Of a DNA stretch of 50,341 nucleotides, positions 1 through 9,889 are shown in pieces. Position 1 is the stretch's first letter; every line of letters starts with the position of its first letter. The notes below the pieces were generated by a model. It made no database searches. It saw only the letters and a list, made by a program, of their open reading frames with translations, and was not told where the DNA came from. Origin of the DNA: Usnea hakonensis (Eukaryota; Ascomycota; Lecanoromycetes; Lecanorales; Parmeliaceae). The position numbers were made by a program, and so were the translations under genes. The stretch spans positions 1 through 50,341 of the forward strand of contig BLJB01000449.1 in the NCBI GenBank assembly GCA_013423325.1. The letters run 5' to 3'.

Positions 1-700
1 CTTTAGTCGCCGCGCTATTACGATATCTTCTAACGCGTATCCTACTATCTTAAAGGACGCGATAAGGTTCTCGCTAGTTATCCCCGTAATAGATATCCTC
101 TCCCCTTCCTCCTCTATTCTGACTAGGAGTTATCTTGTCCGCCTAGACTCTTCTGTTATCTCCCTCTAGGCCTATGCTGCTGGCCCTCTCCTCGTATTCT
201 ATATTGGTGACCCCATAAAGGGGTTGCCTTTGCTCCAGTATCCCCATAGGGAGCCCTAGAGGGTCGGAGTACTCGCCCTACTGTCTGCTGGGCTCTGGGG
301 CCTGCGTACTTCCCTCTACGTATAGGCTTCGAGGTCGATTTACTGTCCTTTAATAAAGGTCTAGGTGCCTCCCAGGTTCTTTGTATACGCCTCCTATACG
401 GCCGCGCTAAGCTCTCTAAACGGCGTATTTTTGATAGCTTCTAACGTGGTGATAGCGTTACTCGCTTGTTCCTTCCTATTTGCCTGGCTTCTCCCGAGGC
501 TCCTCCTATTAGTCGCCCCCCCTATCGGCTAGTTGGGGGCCTAAGTCGCGTATTCTTGACGCGTTTCTCCTACCACCACCTTACCTCCTCTACCACTATC
601 GATTGCTCCGCTCCCCTCTACTCCCACCCTAAGTCGCTTGCGTGCTTCGTACGCCTCGTTGCCACTGTCAACTATGGATTGGAATGAGCGTCCCTCCATT
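1..700. repeat. RIP-affected repeat DNA, moderate GC
   Basis: This stretch is rich in TpA and poor in CpA/TpG, as expected after repeat-induced point mutation, but keeps a roughly balanced GC content, unlike the very AT-rich DNA that follows. Short open stretches exist on both strands, none with a recognisable domain. On the minus strand near 660–690 a short I-V-D-S-G run resembles a retroelement protease motif, which is too little to call. It is probably part of a transposon, possibly oriented opposite to the pol gene downstream. Confidence 0.55.
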
Positions 701-3700
701 TCCTATACTATAAACTATTACCTTATAAATAAAAGAATTAATATAAAGAAATAGAGAAATATTGTGAACGGAAGCCTCGGTCATATAAAGTCCTTATAAA
801 GTAAAGTATATTATATATTTTTATATAAGATATAGTAAGTTAAGAAGTATCTTATTAAAAACTTTTTTAAAGAATTTATTATATTTAGTAAAGCTTTTTA
901 TATATTATTAATACTTTTTATATTAAAATCTAATAGTAACTTATAATTTTATATAGATTATTAAAAATTAAATATTTTTATTAAATATAATTAATATCCC
1001 CTTTTTTTTATAAAGGAGGTTATTAAAAAAATTATAAACTATAAATATTTTACTCGCTTAAATATTATTATAATATTTAATAAGTTTAGAATAAATTCTA
1101 AAAATAAAAATTTAATTACTTTTATAATAACTTTAGAATTATATAAATATAAAGTCTTTCTATTTAGACTAACTAATAGGCTAAGCTCTTTCTAGTAATA
1201 TATTAATAAGTTATTATAGAAATTTCTAGATAATTTTTATTAAATATATCTTAATAATATTCTTATCTATAGTAAATTAAAGAAAAAGTATTAAGATTAT
1301 ATTTAAAAAGTACTTTTTTACCTTTAGAATATAAATTTATAAATAAATATTAAAAAGTATAAATTTAATATAGAAGAGATAATCTTTCTAGATATTATTA
1401 TATTAAATAAAAGGCTCTAAATAGATTCTAAAAAGATAAAAGCTATTATTAAATAATCTTCTTTTATAAATTTAAAAGAGGTATAAGAATTTATTAGATT
1501 TACTAACTTCTATAGATATTTTATTTATAAATTTTTAAAGCTAGTAAAGCCCTTAATATAACTTATTAGAAAAAATACTCTATTTATATAGAATAAAGTC
1601 TATTTAGAAACCTTTAAAAATCTTAAAAAGTAAGTTATTAATATTCTAGTATTAAAGTACTTTAATCTAAAAAGATAGATTATATTTAAGACTAATATTT
1701 TTAATTTTATTACTAATAGAATACTATTTTAATATAATAATAAGAGTATACTCTATTTAATAACTTTTTATAGTAAGATAATAGTCCCTATAAAATATAA
1801 CTATTATATATATAATAAAGAGTTACTAGCTATTATAAAATATTTTAAATACTAGTACTTTAAACTCGAGTATACTAATTTATTTATTTAGATCTTTATA
1901 GATTATTAGGCTCTAAAGATCTTTATAGAAAATAAGGAGCTTACTCGCTATTAGACTTATTATTTAAATATTCTATTTAAATTTAATTTCTAGATAATCT
2001 TCTATATAGATAAAAATAACTCGAAAATAAATATTCTTATTAGAATAATAAACGCTCGCCCTATAAATTAAAAGAATAAGAGACTATATTAATAATATTA
2101 AATAATTTTAATATTAGATTATATTAATATTTATACTATAGAGGAGAAAGCGGGCCTATTTAAATATATTTATTAAACTAATAAAGATAATCTTAAATAT
2201 TAGAAATATAAAGACGTAGTTACTAATAATATTTATAAGCTATATAGAATTAAGCTCGAATAATATTAAATAATAAATAGAGCTCTCTTTAAAAGAGGTT
2301 TATTATAGATTCTAGACTCCCTATATACCTTAATACTTAACGAGATCTATAACTAACCTTCGAGTAGTTATCTTAGAATAAAATAAATAATAGATCTCCT
2401 ATAATAATACTATTATTAGTCTAGCTATATAATAATAATTAGATAATATATTATTAATTATTATAATTATTAATATAGTAAATCGCCTTAGAATAAAATA
2501 AATAGATTACTAATATCTCTATTAATTCTATAAACCTATTAATAAGATATATTTATAAATTTTATTACCGGCCTCCCTTTTTTAGAAGATTTTAATATTA
2601 TATATATTCTTATTTACTACTTTATTAAAAAGAGATATTATATTCTATACTTTTAAAATAATAATAATATTTTAATTAAATTATTAATCTAGATCTTATT
2701 ATAAAATCTTTACTACCTCTATAGACTTCTAAACTCTATTATATTTAATAGAGGATTATAGTTTATATTTATCTTATAAAAAAATCTATATAAAAAATTT
2801 AGAATCTAAGTTAATCTTTTAATTATCTATTACTTTTAGATAGATAGATAGATTAAGAGAGTAAATTAGAATATTAAAAGAGATCTCTATATCTTTTATA
2901 ACTATATATAAAATAATTAAATTAAATAGATCTCTATAGTAGAGTTTATTAATAATAATAATATAGTTTTATTTACCTCTTTTATTTCTTTCTTTATAAA
3001 TAAAGGATTTAACCCCTATATAAGCTTTAATCCTAATATAATAGATTATAAGATTATAAAGGAAAAACTATAAGTTTTAAAAACTAAAGATATTATTAAA
3101 AAAATAGAAAAGATTCTAGAATATAATAAGAAATACTTAGAGGCCTTTTAAATTATAATAGAAAGATAAGCGAATAAGTATTATAAAGAAGTCTTATTTA
3201 ATATTAATAATAGAGTTTAATTATCTTTTAAATATATTAATATAACGAGGCCTTATAAGAATCTAAAGAATAAATAACTAGATCTCTATAAAATTATTTA
3301 ATAAGTTAATATTACTTATTATCTAGATCTCCCTCGTATATAATAGATCTATAATATATTCTATTTATAGTATTTTTAGAAATACCCCGATAACCCTTTT
3401 CTAAAATAGTAGAGATTTCCGCTAAAGTCGAAAATCCTACTAAAGGGTAATAAATAGAATATTAATAATATACTAGACTCTTACTACTACTATAGCTATC
3501 TATAATATAAAGTTAAATAGATAAATATATTAAAGGATAATAAGTAGTATTATATAGATAGAGGAAAGTTTAATAATATTAAAAAAATTATTAAAAAGTT
3601 CTATAAGTAATATTTAAAGGTTACTTATTAATATAAAATTTAGTCCTATTAAAATAGTTTCGATTTAATAATATTTTAAATATTACGCTATTTAACTACT

Positions 3701-4213
3701 TTTATAAATTTAAGTTATATAGATCCTTTTTAATAAATTATAATTAAAAAAGAAGCTATTAAAGGCTCTAATTTCTTAATATCTATATTAAATAAGGCCT
3801 ACTATATATACTCCTATTATTAATATATATCTAAATACCCTCTAATACTACTTAATATTAACTCTAGAGTATTACTATTATTAATAATAGTCTATATTAA
3901 AATTATTTTCTAATATTTAACTCTATTTCTTTAGAGAAAGTTTATAAATAAGGCTTTATAATTAAGATTAAATTTAGCTTAGTTCGGCTTAATAGTATCT
4001 AGCTAATAGAAGATCTTTATTTAATAATTTTCCTCTCTATTTCTAAATCGAATATTAAATTATTATTTTATATTAAAATACCTTTTTTATTAACTTTTTT
4101 ATTAATCTATAATTAAATCGCTTTATATAGAAAGTCTTAGAAAGATATAATATTATATATATAATAAATATCGTCTCTTAAGGTATATAGATATATCTTC
4201 TAAGGGGGGGGGG
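700..4213 (+). mobile_element. Degenerate Ty3/gypsy chromovirus-type retrotransposon (pol region), RIP-inactivated
   Basis: The reading is very AT-rich and full of stops, but the order of pol domains can still be followed on the plus strand. Reverse transcriptase lies at about 1000–1300; its catalytic box at 1247–1273 now reads Y-L-N-N-I-L-I-Y-S, with Asn in both catalytic Asp positions, the G-to-A outcome expected of RIP. RNase H is at about 1685–1870 (Y-N-K-E-L-L-A at 1811–1831). An integrase core begins near 2559 (N-F-I-T-G-L-P). A chromodomain-like tail is at about 3458–3545 (I-L-D-S-Y-Y-Y then Y-K-V-K). The order RT–RNaseH–INT–chromodomain defines chromoviruses. The region ends in a ten-G purine tract at 4204–4213, a likely polypurine primer before a 3' LTR. 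Gag and the 5' LTR are not identifiable. The element cannot encode working enzymes. Confidence 0.85.
4204..4213 (+). other. Polypurine tract (10 G) at presumed 3' LTR boundary
   Basis: An unbroken run of ten G follows the chromodomain remnant in otherwise about 75% AT DNA. It is immediately followed by TAATATTACG, as expected for an LTR start whose TG has become TA by RIP. The placement matches the plus-strand primer site of LTR retrotransposons. No 5' LTR copy was found in the window for comparison. Confidence 0.5.
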
Positions 4214-4558
4214 TAATATTACGAGTATAACTACTTATAAAGCTAAAGGAGATACGTAACCTTTTTCCTATTCGAGTTTAGCGCCTTAGTACCTCTCTAC
4301 CTATATATCTTTCTTATACCTATATATAGATTTTACCTCCTTATCAATTAAATCCTCGTTATATACTACTATTAATATATATCTAGTTGTAGTCCTAATA
4401 GTAACTTCGCTAGCTTATAAATTTTATCTATTATCTAAATCTAATACTTTTATCTAGTAAGACTTTCTAGTACTACTTAATATCTAATAAATCTACTAGG
4501 CTTATTTATAAAGATATAAGTATCTTTTTTAGTATAGAAAGATATTATAATCTTCTAA

Positions 4559-4663
4559 TAACTAGAAATAATAATTAGAAATAAAAGGACCTACTTACTA
4601 GTACTAGTACTTAATAATAACTAGAAATAGAAGGACTTACTTACTAGTACTAGTACTTAATAT
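4559..4663. repeat. Tandem duplication, about 46-bp period
   Basis: Two head-to-tail copies share the segment CTTACTAGTACTAGTACTTA (one copy in each unit), preceded by AGAAAT(A/G) and GGAC. The distance between the matching GGAC blocks is 46 bp (4587 versus 4633). The copies differ by C/T changes and a small indel, so the duplication predates at least part of the RIP decay. Confidence 0.7.
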
Positions 4664-5351
4664 TTAGCATTTTTCGTAGTCTAGAAAAATAATAGACTTT
4701 GATACCACCTTTTTAAGACCCACCAGCTACCTTAATAGCTAGTAAATATACTAAGTAAGTACCTTTATATAACACTTTTATATTTAATAAAAACTAGTAA
4801 TTTTACTTTTAAAATATATTAACTAAATAATCTATTAATCGGGTAACTATTAACCTTTATAGTAACTTAATATTTTATATAAATAAAATATAATAGATCT
4901 ATTATTATTATTATTTATAATTTAAATAAATACCTTTAGCTTTTATTATTATAGAGTTACTATTATATAATTATTAACTTAATATTAGCGCGTTCTATAG
5001 ATAGAATTAATATTATTTAAATATTTAGCTAATTTAGTCTTTCTACTTAATTAGCTTTTTATAATTACTCTTCTAACCCCCTTATTTAGAAAGCTATATT
5101 AAGGACTATAATAATAATAATAGTAATAGCTATAATTTAACTAGACTATTATATTATAAGTATATCTTATTATTTAGAGATTTATAATAGTAGGGGAGTT
5201 TATATAATAAAATTTAGTTTAAATTTAGTATTACTAATTTATCTATACTAGGGGATTTTACGACTACTCCCCTATAATAATATATACTTAATTAATAAGC
5301 TAGCCGGGAATAAAGAGTTATATAAATAGATACTTTATAATCTAGACTTAT

Positions 5352-5945
5352 AATTTATTAAAATAATAGATAAAATACTTAGTTAATTAGAATCTACTAA
5401 GAGTATCTAAATATATATAATAGTACTAAGCCTCGATAAACCTTCCTATTTTAGCTAATAATAGATTTTACTACTATATAAAAGTAAATTACATAATAAT
5501 TTACTTTTAATAATATCTATATATCTCTATATATATCTATTAATCTTACTTTACTTAAAATTTAGTATATACTTATTATATTATAAATTTTTTTTTTTAA
5601 AAAACTATATTTAGATACTATACTTAATTAACTTAATTAAAAAAAAAAAAAAAAAACTTATCTCTTTTAATACTAATATTACTCTTACTATCCGCTTTTA
5701 CTAGAGGGGGAGATACGTTATTTACTCGAATAGAGAGAGATAGAAGATATTATTTATATTTACCTTTATTTAATTCGAGTCTATATTTACGAGTATATAG
5801 AAGTATTAAAAGTATTTACTTTTATATAATAACTATTATTTACTAAAGTAGAAGGTTTATCGAGGCTTAGTACTACTATATATATCTAGATACTCTTAGT
5901 AGATCTAATTAACTAAGTGTTCTACCTACTATTTTAATAGAATAA
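5352..5945. repeat. Large imperfect inverted repeat
   Basis: The left arm core (about 5375–5445) is nearly the reverse complement of the right arm core (about 5850–5920). For example, CTAAGCCTCGATAAACCTTC on the left pairs with GAAGGTTTATCGAGGCTTAG on the right. Weaker matching extends outward to about 5352 and 5945 and inward by several tens of bases. Mismatches are mainly transitions, consistent with RIP acting after the arms formed. It could be the termini of a DNA element or two repeat copies in opposite orientation. Confidence 0.7.
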
Positions 5946-5976
5946 AGATCGAGCGCTAAATAGTTCGGGTAAAGAT

Positions 5977-6105
5977 AATATCTAGATAGCTAAAATAAAG
6001 TAAATACTAAGTAAGTAAGATTAAAAATAAGTATTAGATAGCTAAAATTAAAGGTAAATACTAGATAAATAAAGTAAAGAGTAAGTACTAGATAACTAAG
6101 GTAAA
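5977..6105. repeat. Degenerate short tandem repeats
   Basis: Three or four imperfect units of about 40 bp recur, each built around (T)AGATAGCTAAA or AGATAACTAAG followed by GTAAATACTA or GTAAGTACTAG and an AGTAAG tail. They lie between the inverted repeat and the return to normal base composition. Confidence 0.5.
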
Positions 6106-6381
6106 TCTCGTTTAAATATAAGGTTACGTAATCTCGGTCGTAGAAAAGTTAAGATAAAAAGTAAAAATAGGGGGTCCGGATAAGAAACCGTAATATATAA
6201 TCTATTAAAAGTAGATAGATATATAGAATACTTTAGAAGAATCTAGAAATATATAAGACTATTTACAATTTGTTAAGACGCTAAGTTACGTGACTATGTT
6301 ACGTGACTCGGCTTACTTGCCTATTTTGACAATTTCGATAGATTTCTATAAAGAAAAGCTTGAATATGTCCCAAGTGGTAT

Positions 6382-6402
6382 TCACGTGACGTCGTCACGT
6401 GA
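6382..6402. promoter_or_regulatory. Palindrome of two E-boxes (CACGTG) around TGACGT
   Basis: TCACGTGACG, one T, then CGTCACGTGA form a 21-bp palindrome holding two CACGTG cores and a CRE-like TGACGT. Two more direct TTACGTGACT copies lie at about 6285 and 6300. CACGTG is the core of bHLH sites. The cluster is downstream of the minus-strand RGS-LOV gene, next to the repeat boundary, so whether it regulates anything is unknown. Confidence 0.35.
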
Positions 6403-6663
6403 CTGACTTTCAACATACTTCTTAGAGTGAGCTTCCATAGTAGTGAATCATCATCATGACCATTTCCATTCATGACATAATCGTTCTCGATGAGGCCTCT
6501 CCAGTACATTTTTTGATATGAACGATAAATATACGATCCATTTAATTATTGATACTCAGTATTCAACTTCAGCGCTCGGGCGCTGCGTTGTCCGCATAAG
6601 TCCTCGGCTTGAAATCAGGACCTGAAAATGACCAGTATTTGAAAAAGGGTATATGTCTCAGAA

Positions 6664-8752
6664 TCAGTCATAAAAGGTAGAGCTCAAGGTGACCACAACG
6701 TAGGCAACAATTCCAAGCTCATCTTTACATGGTGTCCAATGCGTGAAAAATTTGTCGTCCCCTTTGGAACGTGCTAACGAGCGAAGCGTAAATAAATTTA
6801 TGCTTGCAGAGATGGCATGACCGTGTTTCAAAGCATCCTTGACCTTTGATTTGTACTCGCGTGGTAATGCTGTCGTGTGCTGAGCCAGGAATTTGAAGAT
6901 ATTGCCGCCGACAAAGTCATGGCTGCTCTTGTTGCTGATACCCAAAACATCTACAATGCCGAGTGAGTAGTGCGAGATGGCGAAGCTGTCATACTTGACC
7001 ACAAGGTACTGCAAGATATCAATATCAGACGAAGGCGAGACGATTACGCGGAAATGTAGGCAGCGCACCTTCGAATATGCGGTATAGAATACCTCCATCT
7101 GAGTTCTGAAGTTCATCTTCTCAATCTGCTTGATCAGTCCCTGTTCCATGCCATCCCCGCGCACCTCCACCCGTTTCGTGCTGGAAGGGAGTTGAGGTAC
7201 ACTAGATGGGTTTCGGAATCAGCATGCGCCTTTGAAGACATGTAATCAACTCGCGAGACGAGTTCAGCGAGCAGAGTGAGAGCGATGATTCCGTCTGTGA
7301 CAGGCTCAGATCGTGACAACAGCCAAGAAAGCTCATCGAGAAGGGAATGACACCAGCTTGACGAGATGAGATGAAAGTAAATTACACTAGAAACGAAAAG
7401 AAAACCGCAGAGGAGATAACTTTGATACTGCACCCAAAACATGCCCTGCGTTTTAGACGAAATTACGGAGTCGGAGAATCACTACGAGATAACGAGACAT
7501 ACCTCTCTTTTCTTGAAAATCCGAAGAAGCTTTTCTTTTTTTGTTTGACGCTTCTTACCGATTGAGCAGTCTCCTTGTCGTCTTCTGGATCGTCAGACAT
7601 GGAGAGTATCTTCAAAACATCGGTATTGCTACGGATAGTCGTCGAGCAATTGATTTGCCCACCAATGAAGAATTTCAATGTTCCGTCCGCATCGTACAAT
7701 GGCGCTGATATTGATGTAAGCCAGACAATTCGTGTCAGCAGTAGATGATAAACGTAAAGACTCATACCAACATAGAGCAAATTCCAAAATGGCTCGCCTG
7801 TCTTTTTGTAGTTCAGCAATAGCTCCACGGTCTCTTCCCGTGCCTCGATCGAAGTCTTCAGTCGCTTCGTTGCGGTCCGATCTGTATAATTTCCCTGAAG
7901 AAATCGGCAGTTGCGTGGGACGACTTCGGATCTTGAGTAGCCTGTCACAGAAACAAATCCATCCGATGCAAAGACGATAGGGTTGTCAGCCTTGTTAGGA
8001 TCTGTCAAACAAAAACAGTCTCCAAGGCCCTGGTATCTGCTTCGATCGGTGGATAAGGCTTTGGAAGCGCTATTGGTTATCTGATATTTGACAAAGCGTG
8101 GATAAACGGCGGTTCTCAAGATGTTTTCCACGTTCTCTTGCGCTTCCACGAAGATCGATTCCATGGAGGGTAGAGTCGACATGGTGCTTGCTTTGATGTC
8201 TGCATTTACCCGTCTCATCACGTTGGTAGGAATGCCTAATTGTTTGGGCGCCTCGGTTGCCGTATAGGAATAATGTATATCAGTCATTATTGTTGTCAAC
8301 TCGTCCAAGAGGGCACTGTAACGGTCCACCTGAGAAGATTAGGTATCATGACCAAGGCAATTTTGGAGATCGGCGGGCGGTGGGGAAGTGAAGGCACCAA
8401 CTTTCTCTAAAAATTCCATATTCTCACCACACATGCGAGCTTGACTAAATCTGAGAAGACGATGGGCAGTAGTGGGATTGTGTAGGGCGATTTGAAAGAC
8501 CTCGGTGCTGAAGAAGTCGGCGAGTCCGTTTGCGCCTTTGTCGAGAGATCCAAGCGGTTTAGGAGCGGAATAGGAGGAGGGCGGGGCGTTGTAGTCTCGG
8601 GATAGTTCATCTCCATTGCTGATGGACGAGCCTTTACGTTGTGTGAGCTGGGTATTGCCTGCATACTCGAGAAGGAGTCCGTCGTCGTTCTCCTTTGATT
8701 CGCCATTCATTTTTGCATTCGGAGCGGCCATTTCTCTAGTGATCAAAGACAT
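6664..8752 (-). CDS. RGS-LOV photoreceptor-like protein A (RGS, LOV, PAS-like)
   Basis: Exons 8752–8402, 8329–7768, 7704–7503, 7201–7069 and 7008–6664 give 530 aa (introns 72, 63, 301 and 60 bp). An RGS-like domain lies at about 78–205 (F-F-S-T-E-V-F then F-L-E-K-V-D-R-Y across intron 1). A LOV domain at about 216–330 has photoactive Cys258 in P-R-N-C-R-F-L-Q, then N-Y-K-K-T-G and G-G-Q-I-N. A Lys-rich aromatic stretch (K-Q-K-K-K-S-F-F-G-F-S-R-K) follows at about 358–370, and a C-terminal PAS-like domain covers about 395–528. RGS domains accelerate G-alpha GTPase; LOV domains bind FMN and form a blue-light Cys adduct. The architecture matches fungal RGS-LOV proteins such as Botrytis BcLOV4, which binds anionic membranes in light; by analogy the basic stretch is a membrane-binding candidate. 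It is head-to-head with a paralogue. The motif's first Gly is Pro here. The 301-bp intron is the least certain junction. Confidence 0.85.
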
Positions 8753-9889
8753 TGTCGCGCGTAGTTTCTGACACGGCCTTCAGGAAGCCGGCAAGTTCCT
8801 TGATTATTGGAAGGCGGGAGTTTATAATTTTATTTGCGAACAGTCGCCGCTGGTACTTTCATTTGAGAAGATTCTCTCTGACAGGCTGAATTGCCAGAAG
8901 TGACCAAGATACATGTTGTAATCAACTTTCAATTTCACAAAATTAAAGTAGTAGGAGGTACTGGCATACAGTCTTATAGACCAGAGTAGGTACCCGTTTG
9001 GTTATGTAATTTTCCGTCGAATTTCCTCAGAAGACAAATCTACTTTATCAATTCCCGCCAATCAGCTTACACCGTTGCCGGCAAATATTGAGTTCTGTTC
9101 GGCAAAGCTTCCTCGGATCCGATAAAGTATTAGTAGAAACACGATCGAAGCGTTGTTGGCATCGAGATTCAGGACGCTTCGAGATGCTGGCTTGGCCATG
9201 ATCTTAATTGATCTACCCTGCATCGATGCTATAGGAAATTAAAGCGGCAGGAGTGGAGCTTTAAGGTACCTAAGGTAGGTAATTTAGAAAGCATGATCTA
9301 CGCTAATGGTAATTAATATCTACCATTACCTCCTCGAGGGGGTTGCTCCGGTATCTTAATTTCCTTCTGGAGCAAATAGACCAACTACTGCTTCCTAGCT
9401 CCCTTCCACAGGCACCTAAGGGGCAGGGGTTAGACGGCACACGGAAATCTTTCAGCATTTAATGCGCAAGTTCCCTGACGGCTAAGTTAGGGACGGTCCC
9501 TTGTACATCTTGATTAGGTATATTATCTTGGCCTCTTCTGCTGACTTCTGACTTGCGTCACGACTCGGCGACCCGGACTAACAGTACGTAGTACTAAGAG
9601 TGAGAAGAAAACTTAATTATTATTTGATACTCTACTTTCAGAAATAACAATTTTTTCCCCGCTGCTTTTGTTTCGCAAGTGTGCATGACCATCTTGAGCT
9701 CATCCTCAATTTCATTGCCACATACAGCGTCTTTTCGCGTCGATCAAAAAGCAGATCCAACTTCAAACTCCAAGAAAGCTCGTCTTACTACTACTCGTTG
9801 ACAGCTAGAGCTGCCACTTTAGGAAGTCGGTGTATAGGCCGCGTGAACGCTGTATGGCTTTCCCACCGCATTAGATTTCTCTTCTGCTC
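8753..9889. promoter_or_regulatory. 1.1-kb divergent intergenic region between the two RGS-LOV genes
   Basis: No convincing gene lies here. The region separates two start codons transcribed away from each other and should hold both promoters. It contains a TAAGGTACCTAAGGTAGGTA motif cluster at 9262–9281, of a type found in other intergenic regions of this window. A GATC followed 11 bp later by CGAT (about 9205–9226) loosely resembles fungal light-response elements but is too short to count as evidence. Confidence 0.5.

Larger units (their letters stand above)
4214..6260. repeat. AT-rich RIP-mutated repeat DNA (putative LTR plus nested repeats)
   Basis: Very AT-rich, stop-dense DNA without a readable coding domain. 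It presumably starts with the 3' LTR of the upstream element. It contains a short tandem duplication (4559–4663), a large inverted repeat (about 5352–5945) and degenerate tandem units (about 5977–6105), each listed separately. Composition changes abruptly to normal coding-like DNA near 6250–6270. Confidence 0.7.

Noticed and set aside
466..687. A 73-codon plus-strand frame
   Set aside because: It lies in RIP-affected repeat DNA, with no domain and no expression signals.
7134..7442. A separate 102-codon minus-strand gene between RGS-LOV A exons
   Set aside because: It falls mostly inside the 301-bp intron, and splicing from 7503 to 7201 joins the flanking conserved exons in frame.
7202..7502. 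A snoRNA in the long intron of RGS-LOV A
   Set aside because: A CGATGAG resembles a C box, but no paired D box or rRNA-complementary guide was found.
9205..9226. A light-response element in the RGS-LOV divergent promoter
   Set aside because: GATC and CGAT are four-base motifs that occur often by chance; spacing alone is not evidence without conservation.
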